Assembly (NCBI RefSeq): GCF_963576615.1
Contig: NC_088716.1
Coordinates: forward strand, 60,032,228 to 60,096,227
Direction of reading: 5' to 3'
Length of the DNA: 64,000 nt
Origin: Watersipora subatra
Lineage: Eukaryota > Bryozoa > Gymnolaemata > Cheilostomatida > Watersiporidae
Of this stretch, positions 46,519 through 55,788 are shown one piece after another. Both the position numbers and the translations under genes were made by a program. Under the pieces are notes generated by a model. That model ran no database searches. It saw only the letters and a list, made by a program, of their open reading frames with translations, and was not told where the DNA came from. The stretch's first letter is position 1. Each line of letters starts with the position of its first letter.

Positions 46519-47224
46519 CTAGTATATTTCCGTGTTTGCTTGGTCTTGGCACAGCCAGTAGTCGGAGCTACTGCTGTGGCCGTCCTTCATTTTTCGAAGC
46601 CAGTCTGGTGTGGCGAGGGCAATTCTTTGGTACATGCCCCGGTTGGCCACATCTCCCTGGATTTGGAGATAGTCATTTCCGGCTTGTACAGCGTCCGCCA
46701 GCGTGGGCGTAGGTATGGCCAGCAGATGTCTCTGCCGGGCAGGGTCCCTCAGCAAGCTGCAGAAAGTCTCCATAGCCATGCTATTTCGGTGGCGATTCGG
46801 CAGGTCCCCGTACGCAATGCGCACCAGCCTTTCCACCCACCTCCATAGCATGCTCCTGCAGCGTCGTCCCTTCCTCTCGCCGAAGGGCGTTGAGCTGGCT
46901 CAGCGCCTGCCTAGCGGATAGTCCGAGCCTTGCCCAGAAGGCATTGAAAATGACCTCCTGGTCCTCGGCTCGCCCACAGTTCTCAGCCTGGTTGGCCAAC
47001 GCTTCCCGGAGGTGCAATAAAGTTGCCCCTTCCGTCTACTGGTTGGCGTCGGCTACTTCTGTGAAGCGAGCAATAAAGTATTCCACATCTCCTTTCTCAG
47101 TATACTGGAGAGTCCTGAAGCGCGGCGCCCGTTCCTGAGCTCTCGGCATCAGCAACACCCGCTCTAGTGGCACGACTAGTCGGTCGGGTCCCGGGTCAGC
47201 GCTCCTGGCTCTCCTGTTAACCAT
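46519..47224 (-). pseudogene. Gypsy G3 gag
   Basis: Three overlapping minus-strand frames form one capsid-type region. The first starts MVNRRARSADPGPDRLVVPL and includes LQYTEKGDVEYFIARFTEVA. The next has FNAFWARLGLSARQALSQLN. The third has RIAYGDLPNRHRNSMAMETF, DPARQRHLLAIPTPTLADAV and DYWLCQDQ, possibly a damaged zinc knuckle. At least two frameshifts are needed to pass from one to the next. Confidence 0.75.
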
Positions 47225-47259
47225 GTCTGGCTCCTAGTAGGTTTCTGCTCCTCTCCCAT

Positions 47260-47610
47260 AGCAGTGCCTCTGCTGTGTCCGCGGCTGATGGTTTCTTTCT
47301 GGGTTTCTTCCCGTAAAAAGTTCTTCCAGTAGAACTACACCGCTTCTTTAAGCAAGTCCCGCCGGATCCCTTAGTAGGTTCCTGCTCCTGAAGCAGTGCA
47401 TCTACCGGATCCGATTGGCAGGCTTTTCGCAGCTTTTCCTGGGTTTCTTCTGGTCGAAAGTTCTTTCAGTAGGAGCTTGCTGCCTTCTCAGATAAGTCCT
47501 TTTAGTAGGTTTCTGCTCCCGGAGCAGTGCATCTATTAATCCTGTAGGGCTTTCCACAGCTTTCTCTGGGTTTCTCCCAGTAGGAAGTTCTTCCAGTAAG
47601 AATGGTTTTG
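47260..47610 (-). repeat. Degenerate tandem repeats in the Gypsy G3 leader
   Basis: Three imperfect units of about 100-130 bp, each with GGGTTTCTTCYNG, AGTTCTTYCAGTAG and a CTGCTCC...GCAGTGC block, lie between the primer-binding site and gag. Confidence 0.7.
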
Positions 47611-47689
47611 CCATTTTTCAAGCAGCCCTAGTTTATCCAGAGTCCAATGATCCAATGCAAGTTCTGTGGTAGAGTTCTTGGGATTCTAC

Positions 47690-47709
47690 CAATCCCACTG
47701 CTGCCACCA
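47690..47709 (-). promoter_or_regulatory. Primer-binding site of Gypsy G3
   Basis: TGGTGGCAGCAGTGGGATTG lies one base after the LTR end (TTTTACA) on the minus strand. Confidence 0.65.
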
Positions 47710-47710
47710 G

Positions 47711-48197
47711 TGTAAAAGTTTTTGCAACCTTTACTTTCCTCCACTAGTACAAGACTCGTGCATGAGTACAATATACATATATTTCTGCTTAGTTCATGAA
47801 GGTGTACAAGAAAGAATCAAGTAACAGGCAATAAACAGGCCCAGAACAGCTCTGCTCTCTACTGCAAAGGTTCGTGCTTATATAGCTGCTAAACTTCACC
47901 CTTGTTCTGCTTGGTTAGACCTGGCATGGCTTGGCCCAGTTTGGTACCGAGTCGGTACGGCTCTGGCTTGGCTGTAGCTTGACTCAACTTGGCTGTACAT
48001 CGGCTTGGCTTGGCTAAATGTATGGGGGCGCCATCAACCACACTATATTGCAGCATATGTACAGAGGCCCTCATGTAACTAAACTACAGCATATGTACAG
48101 AGGCCCTCAGGTGCTACGAACTACTTACATATAGCCAAGAAGTAGTTAACAAGAGCCACTGTGCCATTTATTAAACTACATATTTTCTGCCACAACA
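47711..48197 (-). mobile_element. 5' LTR of Gypsy G3
   Basis: 487 bp, TGTTGTGGCAG to ACTTTTACA on the minus strand. It contains a TATATAA box (47878-47884) about where U3 would end. It also has two tandem copies of a 35-bp phrase (ACTACAGCATATGTACAGAG, about 48060-48115) and several GGCTTGGCT repeats (47925-48015). Confidence 0.8.
47878..47884 (-). promoter_or_regulatory. TATA box in the Gypsy G3 LTR
   Basis: TATATAA on the minus strand, in an otherwise GC-richer LTR, followed by GCACGAACC as a possible start region. Confidence 0.6.
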
Positions 48198-48353
48198 GAT
48201 TCAATTGTGTTAAGGAAGACACAGCTAGTCTTTAGAATTTATTTACACTCACCGCCCTGACATTTGGTACCTTGCAGCATGAATTAAATGTAGCCCAAAA
48301 TTGGCCCAAAGCCCTTGTCTTGGCAACTAAAAGGTATAATAATTTTTACTTAC

Positions 48354-48559
48354 TATTGACTGTGAACCTCTCACTCAAGAAGGATTTGGGGTACCCCCTT
48401 ACAGTAGCCTGACAACGGTACTCTCCACCATGCTTGACCGGGTTGAAGTCTTTAATAGTTAGAGTATAGTTGGCTCCAGTATGTGCCAGGCTAGATATTA
48501 CTGTGTCACTAGTTAACAAGGGTCTCCACACTCCCCTCGTCTGCCTCCCGAGGAATTGC
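48354..48559 (-). CDS. Ig receptor exon: second half of Ig domain 1
   Basis: 206 bp from acceptor CCTTTCTTAG to a consensus donor GTAAGT. It opens in phase 2, completing the Trp codon begun in exon 49505-49628, and ends in phase 1. It encodes QFLGRQTRGVWRPLLTSD, then TGANYTLTIKDFNPVKHGGE with YRCQA, the F-strand Y-x-C motif, and RFTVN as the G strand. The two domain-1 Cys are 67 residues apart. NYT is a glycosylation sequon. Confidence 0.85.
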
Positions 48560-49504
48560 CTAAGAAAGGCATAAGATTTAGACATCTGCTAAGTAAAGTG
48601 AACCTCATTTTCTATACTTTGCTAAATGTGAGAGAACAGAACAATATAATCTTCCTCCTGAAAGTGCAGGGTGGTAACTCATAATATTTGCCTGAGCAGG
48701 CCCACTTTTTTATTCCAATGTGTGTTCAATCCTTTACAAAACAAGTATGATGTTTACTTAGCTTACTGCAAGCAGAGGCTGCGATGTTTTTAAAAACATT
48801 GATGCACAAGCAATGGCTCTATGATCTTGGCTAGAAGTGTCAGAGTCCAGTGGCAAGGAAACTTTGTCTACTTGAGACATGTCCAGTTACAAAGAGTGGT
48901 TTAAGGTTGGATGTCATTCCTGTCACCACCAGTAACCAGATGTCATTGTTGTCACCACCATTTTTAAGAGTTGAATCCGCACCAGATGTTTGCAAGTCAG
49001 GCATTCTACCCTCATTAGGTCACAATGCTTGGGGCACAAACAAGGTTCACAATTCCACCTAGCAAGGTGCCCAGACAATTAGCTACAGTATACTTCTGAT
49101 TCGCCATTTGTTCGCAGATGGATAGGAACATTACTATGCAACCTTAACATATAGATATTCTCATTGATCACACATATAAGATCTTTCTAAAGAGTAAAAT
49201 CTTTAGTGTTATGCTAATGTGTTGTCAAGGGTAACTGCTGACTTTGAAAGATTAGTTTGTTCAAATTTATCAAATTGTGTTTGTTCAGTTTCATAAACAA
49301 AACCTGGCATAAATGTTAGTGTTACAAAAAATTCATTTTTACTCTGACACAAAGTTAGGGCATGATTAAAAAAATGTCACTGAATGCATAACTGCTCAAA
49401 ACTAAAAAATTAAAAAAATGGATTATAACTACTGCTTAAAGAAAAATCAGAAAAAGGATGACAATTCCCAAACAATAGCAATTTAAAGAACACGCTAGGC
49501 ATAC
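48560..49504 (-). other. Intron of the Ig receptor
   Basis: A phase 2 intron splitting Ig domain 1, from donor GTATGC (at 49504) to acceptor at 48560. AT-rich, with no repeat family recognised. A 70-codon plus-strand frame (48850-49062) is not supported by anything else. Confidence 0.7.
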
Positions 49505-49628
49505 CAATCAACGCTGAAGATGTTTATGTAAGAGATGTCACTGGGTGTCATATCTACTGAGCAATAAAATTGCTGCTCAGTTCCATAGGCATTTCTGTCG
49601 AGATCTTTGTCCGCTGATACATTCAGCA
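49505..49628 (-). CDS. Ig receptor exon: first half of Ig domain 1
   Basis: 124 bp from acceptor GTGTTTTAG to donor GTATGC, phase 1 at the start and phase 2 at the end. It encodes LNVSADKDLDRNAYGTEQQ, then FYCSVDMTPSDISYINIFSV with DW, giving the B-strand Cys and the core Trp 19 residues later (V-set-like spacing). The Trp codon is completed by the next exon. NVS is a glycosylation sequon. The upstream exon with the signal peptide was not found in the 0.2 kb before the LINE or beyond it. Confidence 0.8.
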
Positions 49629-49854
49629 CTAAAACACAGGAGGGCATAATTCAACTACACTAGCATGTTCTCACAGCCAAAATGAACTTTAATGTTATCC
49701 TGCTTATCAGATTGCCACTGCATGTAATGAGCATGTAATTACTCATTTACAACTACCCCGACAGGAATGCACAGAGTGAGGATGGAATTTGTAGTGCTTC
49801 TCTCTGTCTAACAAGCTCAAAAGTTCAAAAATTAATCAGCTGCAGTTAATGGCT

Positions 49855-49985
49855 CCAAATACAAACAATTAGAAAATTGAGACGAGTGCCAGAGTTTTCA
49901 TAGGTAAAGTAGTCCTAACATTTATTATCATTTGGTGTTTGTGAGATGTAACAATATTTGTATATGTACATAGTGTATATATATA
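49855..49985. repeat. Left arm of a long inverted repeat around LINE copy 2
   Basis: This arm (CCAAATACAAAC... to the TA tract) is the diverged reverse complement of 53425-53547 over about 125 bp, with shared AGTTTTCATAGGTAAAGTAG and GTCCTAACATTTATTATCAT. The LINE sits between the arms in a (TA)n centre. Confidence 0.85.
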
Positions 49986-50008
49986 TATAAATATATATAC
50001 AGGACAGA

Positions 50009-50064
50009 TAGCGCAGTTGGTAAGGTATCGGGACCGTGATCATTAGGTCCTCGGTTCAAACCCC
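50009..50064 (+). promoter_or_regulatory. tRNA-like pol III A and B boxes at the head of LINE copy 2
   Basis: A box TAGCGCAGTTGG (50009-50020) and B box GGTTCAAACCCC (50053-50064), same spacing as in copy 1. The sequence between can be drawn as a tRNA-like fold but has no intact acceptor stem. Confidence 0.75.
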
Positions 50065-51081
50065 AACAACTGCACTTTTCTGGTGGTCCTTAGACAAGGT
50101 CCTTGCTTGTATAATGTCTACAACCTCTATGATTAGTGCAATAACCAAAGCCATTCCGGCTCGGGCGTCGCCCGGTCAAACAAGGTTCGCGCTGCCTGTA
50201 GCTGAACCAGGACAAGGCAGTGAAAAATGGGCTACTGGTTCAAAACGGATGAAATGGACTCGGACTGATAACACGGACCTCATGCAGTGCTACTTTATGA
50301 GTGAACCTCAAAAGTGGGGCTACATGGGAAGGATGCGTCAACTGTGGATAAACATGCGCCCTGAATCGCCACTAACCGCTAAGCAACTTGTAGCTCAGAG
50401 GAGTAACATAATCAAGCGGTACCTCATATCGGAACTTGAGGTACATGAAATTAAGGAACAGTTCACCCAAGTAACCTCAACCAACGAGGAGTGCATATCA
50501 ACACACACTGTCACGCATACACAATCATGTGTTGACTCACGAGTTGAAGAAGACCTGCACTTGGACCTTGACCCAAGGTTGAGAGAGCTTGCGGAAAATA
50601 TCATCAACAAGATGTCAGCTGCTAATGATTATGGAAGCAGGGTACCACTACAAAGAGTTAGCAAGGCCAGTCTGTCTGTCAATCAGTGAGACTAATGCCT
50701 TAATCTACAGTACAGCAACCGTCATCTTGGAGGAGATGGATATTAAGCCACTGCCAACAAGGCTTCAAGCCATTCCACTCTGGCAGCTGAGGCTACAAAA
50801 TAAGATCAAGGACTTGAGCAAGAAAGTTATTAGGCTCAGTGAGAGATCTAACCACAGTTTTGGAGCGCCCAAAAAGGAAAGCCGCAATAGAAGCTCTAGA
50901 ATCTGCCAAACAGCAGCTAGTAGCACTCTCGGCACGACTGAAGTGGTACACCAAAGAGCGGGATAACAAGAGAATGAACAAACTGTTCATCAATAATCCA
51001 TCTAGAATGTATTCCCAGTTCAAAGGTGAACTGCAAAGGCCAATGTCTGAACCTCCCCGATCTAGCACTTCAAAGTTCTAG
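50036..51081 (+). pseudogene. LINE ORF, N-terminal part (copy 2), broken
   Basis: The first frame (50036-50689) matches copy 1 from KWATGSKRMKWTRTDNTDLM to RVPLQRVSK, then is disrupted by a deletion relative to copy 1. The remainder continues in two other frames (LIYSTATVILEEMDIKPLP, then RMNKLFINNPSRMYSQFKGE), ending at a TAG (51079-51081) where copy 1 has TGG. It lacks a recognised domain; in related LINEs this region carries zinc fingers, which I do not see here. Confidence 0.8.
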
Positions 51082-53349
51082 AAGGACATCTGGGAGAAAA
51101 AGACTACTCATAACACCACTGTAAATTGGCTGAAGAGGCTTAAAGAGAGCCATCAACACACTGTGGCTCAGCAAGGACTCACCATCAGCAAAGAGGACAT
51201 CAAGTGCAGAGTGCAGCGTATGAAGAACTGGGCAGCACCTGGCCATGACATGATTCAAGCCTTCTGGTTAAAGAAATTGACATCACTTCACACTAGAATG
51301 GCTAAGCGGATGGAATGCCTAATAGAACAAGGTGACCATTCAGAATGGCTGACCAAAGGACGAACTGTACTTCTGATAAAAGATCCAAAGCAGAAGCCGA
51401 TTCCCAAAAACTATCGACCAATAACGTGCTTGCCCACCACCTGGAAACTGCTTTCAGGAATAGTTGCAGACAAACTGGGAGAGCACATGAGTCACTATAT
51501 GACCAGTGCTCAGAAAGGAATTTGGCGCAACACCCGAGGAGCAAAACATCAGTTACTGGTAGATCGGACGGTCTGTCAAGACAGCAGGAGAAGGCAAACC
51601 AATCTTGCCATGGCTTGGATTGACTACAAAAAGGCCTATGACTCAATTCTCCAGAGTTGGATACTTGAGTGCCTCAGTATGTACAATGTTCACCCTGCTC
51701 TTGTGGCATTCATCAAAATGTCAATGACCAAATGGAAGACGGAACTGGAGGCTAATGGCAAAAAGCTGGCGAGTGTAAAAATTAAGCGAGGCATCTATCA
51801 AGGTGACTTCTTATCACCGCTGCTCTTCTGCATATGCCTAAACCATCTAAACAATATGCTGGAGGACACTCAATATGGGTACCAGTTTAAGAGTGGCACC
51901 AAGATCAACCACCTCTTCTACATGGATGACATCAAGCTGTACGCTAACAAAGAAAGGTACATTGATTCGCTAATACACCTCACTCAGGTATACAGCAAGG
52001 ACATCGGAATGACCTTCGGTATTGAAAAATGTGGAAGGATAATTCTTAAGAAAGGCCATTCTATGCTCACAGATGGCCTGAGAATGCCAAATGGTACCAT
52101 CAAAGATATAGAAGAAGGGTACAAGTACTTGGGGATTATGCAAAGCAACATCAACCACGAAGCCGAGGTACGTCACAAAGCCATTACCGAATACAAGAAA
52201 CACCTTCCGCAGGTCTTACGGAGCCAGCTCAATGCCAAGAACCAAGTCATGGCAATAAATACCTACGCACTGCCAGTAATAAGATATCCATCAGGCATAA
52301 TAAAGTGGACTGAGGAAGCCATCAAAGGAACAGATATAGCAACTTGTAAACTGCTGACCATGCATGGAGCACTCCACCCAAAATCTGATACTACTAGATT
52401 GTATCTTGATAGGAAAGATGGCGGTAGAGGACTCAAAAGTGTACAGCAGACAGTAAAAGAGGAGGAGCAAAGCATCAAAGCATATGCAACCTCCATGGCC
52501 ATTTCAGATAAGTTGCTAGCTAAATTTCAATCGGCTGCTCTTACAACGGACCTACGCCCTGATGATGAGGAAATTGACTGGCACACGAAACCTCTTCATG
52601 GTGCTTACCACCAACAAATATCTAAGGTTGGTGATCTTCACCAGACATATATGTGGCTGAACAAAGGAAACCTAACGGCCAATACAGAGTCGCTAATCAT
52701 GGCAGCCCAGGAGCAAGTGCTCCCAACAAGGCAACTCCAAACGAATATCTATCACACTAGAGATGATCCTAGATGCAGACTGTGCAAAGATGCACCTGAG
52801 ACCATCCAACACATCATCAGTGGATGCAAGCAGCTAGCAGGAAACGCATACACTGAGCGGCATAATCATGTCGCAGGAGTTGTGTATAGAAGTCTATGTG
52901 ATGAGTATGGCCTTAATAAACCACAACACTGGTGGGAAGCTCCTGGTAAGGTCAATGAAAATGACCGCGCTAAGATCCTCTGGGACTTCTACATCCGAAC
53001 TGACAAGCATGTTCTAGCAAACCAACCAGATATAGTGGTGGTAGACAAGGAGAACAAGAGGGCTACTATAACAGATATAGCAGTACCCAATGACTACAAT
53101 ATAGCCAGCAAGGAAAAAGAAAAGGTAGAGAAATATCTCCCTCTGGGAGAAGAGATTGAAAAATGCTGGAATGTAAGAGCAACTGTAATCCCAGTAGTCA
53201 TTGGGGCACTGGGCGCAATAACACTGGCGCGTAAAATTTGGTTTGCACAAATACCAACAACAATCAACTCAGGTGAGCTGCAAAAAAGTGCGCTACTGGG
53301 AACAGCTAAGATCTTGAGGCGAGTGCTCAAACCCCCAGGTCTCTGGTAG
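51082..53349 (+). CDS. LINE reverse transcriptase with restriction-like endonuclease
   Basis: The frame is open from 51082; the first Met is at 51163, giving 728 residues. RT motifs: YRPITCLPTTWKLLSGI (about 84-100), motif A MAWIDYKKAYD (150-160), motif B GIYQGDFLSPLLF (210-222), and active site YMDD (253-256). KYLGI (321-325) follows. A zinc-binding CRLC...H...C (Cys 538, Cys 541, His 550, Cys 555) precedes the endonuclease, whose QPDIVVVD (621-628) and TITDIAVP (635-642) give the PD-D residues. The C-terminus GTAKILRRVLKPPGLW is typical of the family. It primes cDNA synthesis at a nick in DNA. The N-terminal part is broken, so autonomy is doubtful. Confidence 0.9.
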   Translation, partial: KDIWEKKTTHNTTVNWLKRLKESHQHTVAQQGLTISKEDIKCRVQRMKNWAAPGHDMIQAFWLKKLTSLHTRMAKRMECLIEQGDHSEWLTKGRTVLLIKDPKQKPIPKNYRPITCLPTTWKLLSGIVADKLGEHMSHYMTSAQKGIWRNTRGAKHQLLVDRTVCQDSRRRQTNLAMAWIDYKKAYDSILQSWILECLSMYNVHPALVAFIKMSMTKWKTELEANGKKLASVKIKRGIYQGDFLSPLLFCICLNHLNNMLEDTQYGYQFKSGTKINHLFYMDDIKLYANKERYIDSLIHLTQVYSKDIGMTFGIEKCGRIILKKGHSMLTDGLRMPNGTIKDIEEGYKYLGIMQSNINHEAEVRHKAITEYKKHLPQVLRSQLNAKNQVMAINTYALPVIRYPSGIIKWTEEAIKGTDIATCKLLTMHGALHPKSDTTRLYLDRKDGGRGLKSVQQTVKEEEQSIKAYATSMAISDKLLAKFQSAALTTDLRPDDEEIDWHTKPLHGAYHQQISKVGDLHQTYMWLNKGNLTANTESLIMAAQEQVLPTRQLQTNIYHTRDDPRCRLCKDAPETIQHIISGCKQLAGNAYTERHNHVAGVVYRSLCDEYGLNKPQHWWEAPGKVNENDRAKILWDFYIRTDKHVLANQPDIVVVDKENKRATITDIAVPNDYNIASKEKEKVEKYLPLGEEIEKCWNVRATVIPVVIGALGAITLARKIWFAQIPTTINSGELQKSALLGTAKILRRVLKPPGLW

Positions 53350-53374
53350 GAGACCCGAGTTAGAGCAGAATTTA

Positions 53375-53400
53375 CCACCCATACGGGGTATCCGGGGTGG
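53375..53400 (+). other. 3' UTR hairpin of the LINE
   Basis: CCACCC and GGGGTGG can pair around a short loop, 25 bp after the stop codon and just before the (TA)n tract. Such structures can be recognised by the RT at the element's 3' end; that role is inference. Confidence 0.5.
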
Positions 53401-53424
53401 GGAAACAATTTTTATATATATATA

Positions 53425-53547
53425 TATATATATACTATATATAAATACTGTTACATCTCATAAACACCAAATGATAATAAATGTTAGGACTACTTTACCT
53501 ATGAAAACTCTAGCACTCGTCTCAACTTTCTAAATGTTTGTATTTGG
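53425..53547. repeat. Right arm of the inverted repeat around LINE copy 2
   Basis: Reverse complement of 49855-49985. It includes GTTACATCTCATAAACACCA and ends TGTTTGTATTTGG. Confidence 0.85.
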
Positions 53548-54351
53548 AAAATTGTATATATATATATACTACTGAACGTCTGTCATTGCTTGGGTAATAA
53601 AAAAGTGTTTGTACAGACAAAATATTTTTATTTAACGTATAATAACAGCTACAATTCTAACTTTTAAACTTCATATTATAAGAAAATTGTTCAGTATAGC
53701 TCTAATAAATTTAGAGATAAAATAAAAAACTGGAAAGGTTTGCAAATTTTTTCAAGAAACCAACATTTAAATTTCATATCATGAGAAAATGTTTTGTACA
53801 GTTGAAATAAATTAAAAGAAAACTATAATAACTATAAAGCTGTTTAAATATGAATGCAAAATAATTAACAATTAATGGTTAAATAAAGTTTGTTTTGCTA
53901 CGATTACCATAAAAAATTAATTCGTATACAACTATCGTAAAACCTCTATTTGAACGCCACCTCCAATCGACCGCCACCTTGAGAGAAGGGTTGAAAAATA
54001 GACCGGCACTCTCCAATTGAACGCCACCTCCATTTTACCCACACTTTTATACTATTTGATCTTTATGAGCCCATAATATTAGCTGATCAGTAGAAAAGTG
54101 TCTAAAAAATCGTATTATTAATGAATTGTTATTATCAAATTAACAAATCAATAACAACTAATTCTCTCGTCCAATTTCAAAGCTTTTTGTTTGTTTTCGT
54201 TAAAACTTTGAACGCAAAACTCTAGAAATAATCAATAACGGTCTCAGGCTAGTAGTAGTTCTCTATTTAACGCAATCTTTGTATCTTCGCAATATAAGTA
54301 TGATTCGTTTATGTCACTTGTTCATAAATATATATTTGTATCATTTGATAG

Positions 54352-55788
54352 ACTAGAAATTCCCCTGTCATACAGCCCACGACCAAAGTGATAATGAAAA
54401 AAAGAAAGGGTACTGCTGGTTGTTGAAAAAGTAGTTGTCAGCAGGAATTGACAGAGTATAGTGTAAATGAGAGTTGTTCGAGATGATATAAAATAAATTT
54501 GAGGGAGCACGACTCCAAAAAGGTGCAACGAACAATTTATTTTTGAGGTAAATTTGGGTTGAAACCAGGTATATGAGTAATTGTTGATATTACAGTTGTA
54601 TTTGGTACTGTAATATAAATAGATATATAAAGGTGAGAAAGTTATATTTTAGAAGTGTAAGTATAGAAAAATGTTAGGAATGTTGTGAATGGAAAGTATA
54701 TAGGGAATGTAAAGTTGTACATAAAGTAATAGAAATGGAATAATGGTATATGATATATAATAATGTTGTAAATAAATTTATGTAGGCCCTATATAATTAT
54801 ATGTAAAGTATTTTGTATACGAACTAATAACAAAGGAAATATATAATAATAGAAATATAGAAAAGGAAACATAAAGTGTTTCGAAAAAGGTCATATAGAA
54901 AATAATAAAAGTAGTTTTGTTAGATAAGTGCAGTGTTCTGTTAAAGGTCGCGCAGTCTAGTCTCCTCTTTTTTACGTTGTAGGATTTGGTCATTGATAGC
55001 TAATCGGGTGATGCGCTCCTTTGGGAAGTCGTTAACAACTAAGTCATTAATGTTTCAAACTCGAGAAGGAAGAGTATAGCTCATATTGGAAAAAGTTTGT
55101 TTCCTGTTATTACAGTAAAATATTGAGAGTTGGTTTGTGAGTTGATGAATTACTAGTAACTTTAAGATCTTGAAATTGGATTTTACTGAAGGTGTGCAAA
55201 TTTTTCAGTTTCCCTAATAATAGGGAAAAGTATAGTTCAGTAAAATCTAATCTCAAAATCTTAAAGTTACTATTCTCAATATTTTACCCTCGTAACAGGA
55301 AACAAACTTTTTCCAATATGAACTATTATATACTCTTCCGAGAGAGAGCAACAAACGATATTCCAGCGGTAATTTCGGCCATAGACTGGTGAAATGCGCA
55401 CGGCTTTATGGTTCTACTATCTGTCGCACGGCTTTATGGGCGTATTGTTAGCCGGTCTTAATTTTGATTAAAAAGGCTTGTCAGGTTTTAATGACAATTT
55501 TACGCCAAATTAATCTGTTTAGTTATGTATTATCCGATCAGATGGGTAAGTTTTAGGATATTGTCTACACTTTTCAAAGACTTGGTAACATATTTAAATA
55601 GGTTTACATGTGTTTTGTATCATTATTACACTTAAACGACTCTACACAAGAAAGGTTAAATTTTTGGATGGGATTTCGGTACAAGGGTTTGGGTACGGCC
55701 GTTGATGAATAATTTTCGGGAATTGTGTGCACATATGCATTTATCATAAAGCTCCCAAACACTCGTTTTGCTTGTGTTTGGTCGTGGG
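54352..55788 (-). mobile_element. Helentron-like Helitron, family B (copy 4)
   Basis: Reverse orientation: the right side ends TGTTTGGTCGTGGG, the left side starts ACTAGAAATTCCCCTGTCAT then ACAGCCCACGACCAAA, preserving the asymmetric inverted repeat and hairpin. Near 54950-55050 it retains antisense replicase C-terminal sequence homologous to 10340-10480. It holds a 120-bp-armed hairpin not present in copies 1-3. Confidence 0.8.
55068..55339. repeat. Long hairpin inside Helentron copy 4
   Basis: Left arm 55068-55190 and right arm 55236-55339 are inverted copies (GGAAGAGTATAG with TATACTCTTCC; AAAAAGTTTGTTTCCTGTTA with its complement; TTTTACTGAA with TTCAGTAAAA). The 45-bp loop itself contains a small hairpin (TTTCCCTAATAATAGGGAAA). 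Confidence 0.85.

Larger units (their letters stand above)
45786..48197 (-). mobile_element. Gypsy LTR retrotransposon G3, 3'-truncated
   Basis: On the minus strand: LTR (48197-47711), primer-binding site, a leader with tandem repeats, gag, protease. It stops after the protease at the junction with LINE copy 1. It is noticeably more GC-rich than anything else in the window, which suggests a recent arrival or different codon usage. Gag is broken into several frames. Confidence 0.85.
42009..48353 (-). other. 6.3-kb TE-filled intron of the Ig receptor
   Basis: It holds a Penelope-like element (42111-44172), a truncated LINE (44305-45785) and a Gypsy element with LTR (45786-48197), each listed separately. 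The host part is only a few hundred bases, including (TA)-rich tracts at 42045-42112 and 44231-44282. Splice phases on the two sides agree (A plus GC, Ser). Confidence 0.75.
49999..53405 (+). mobile_element. RLE-type LINE, copy 2, near full length
   Basis: It runs from a tRNA-like head after a (TA)n tract, through an N-terminal region with deletions, to a long open RT-endonuclease frame, then a 3' UTR of about 55 bp with a hairpin, and another (TA)n tract. The clade is one of the early-branching LINEs with a restriction-like endonuclease (R2/R4/NeSL/Hero group); I cannot place it more exactly. About 1.5 kb of copy 1 aligns with its 5' half. Confidence 0.85.

Noticed and set aside
46197-46712. 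171-codon plus-strand frame and other plus-strand frames at 46133-47138
   Set aside because: They are antisense shadows of the GC-rich Gypsy G3 gag region.
50009-50064. Genuine tRNA gene (also 44314-44369 and 63685-63747)
   Set aside because: A and B boxes are present but acceptor-stem pairing is not; each is embedded in a repeat.
51163-53349. A 728-codon host gene
   Set aside because: RT motifs, YMDD, CCHC and PD-D endonuclease residues and a second truncated copy show it is a LINE protein.
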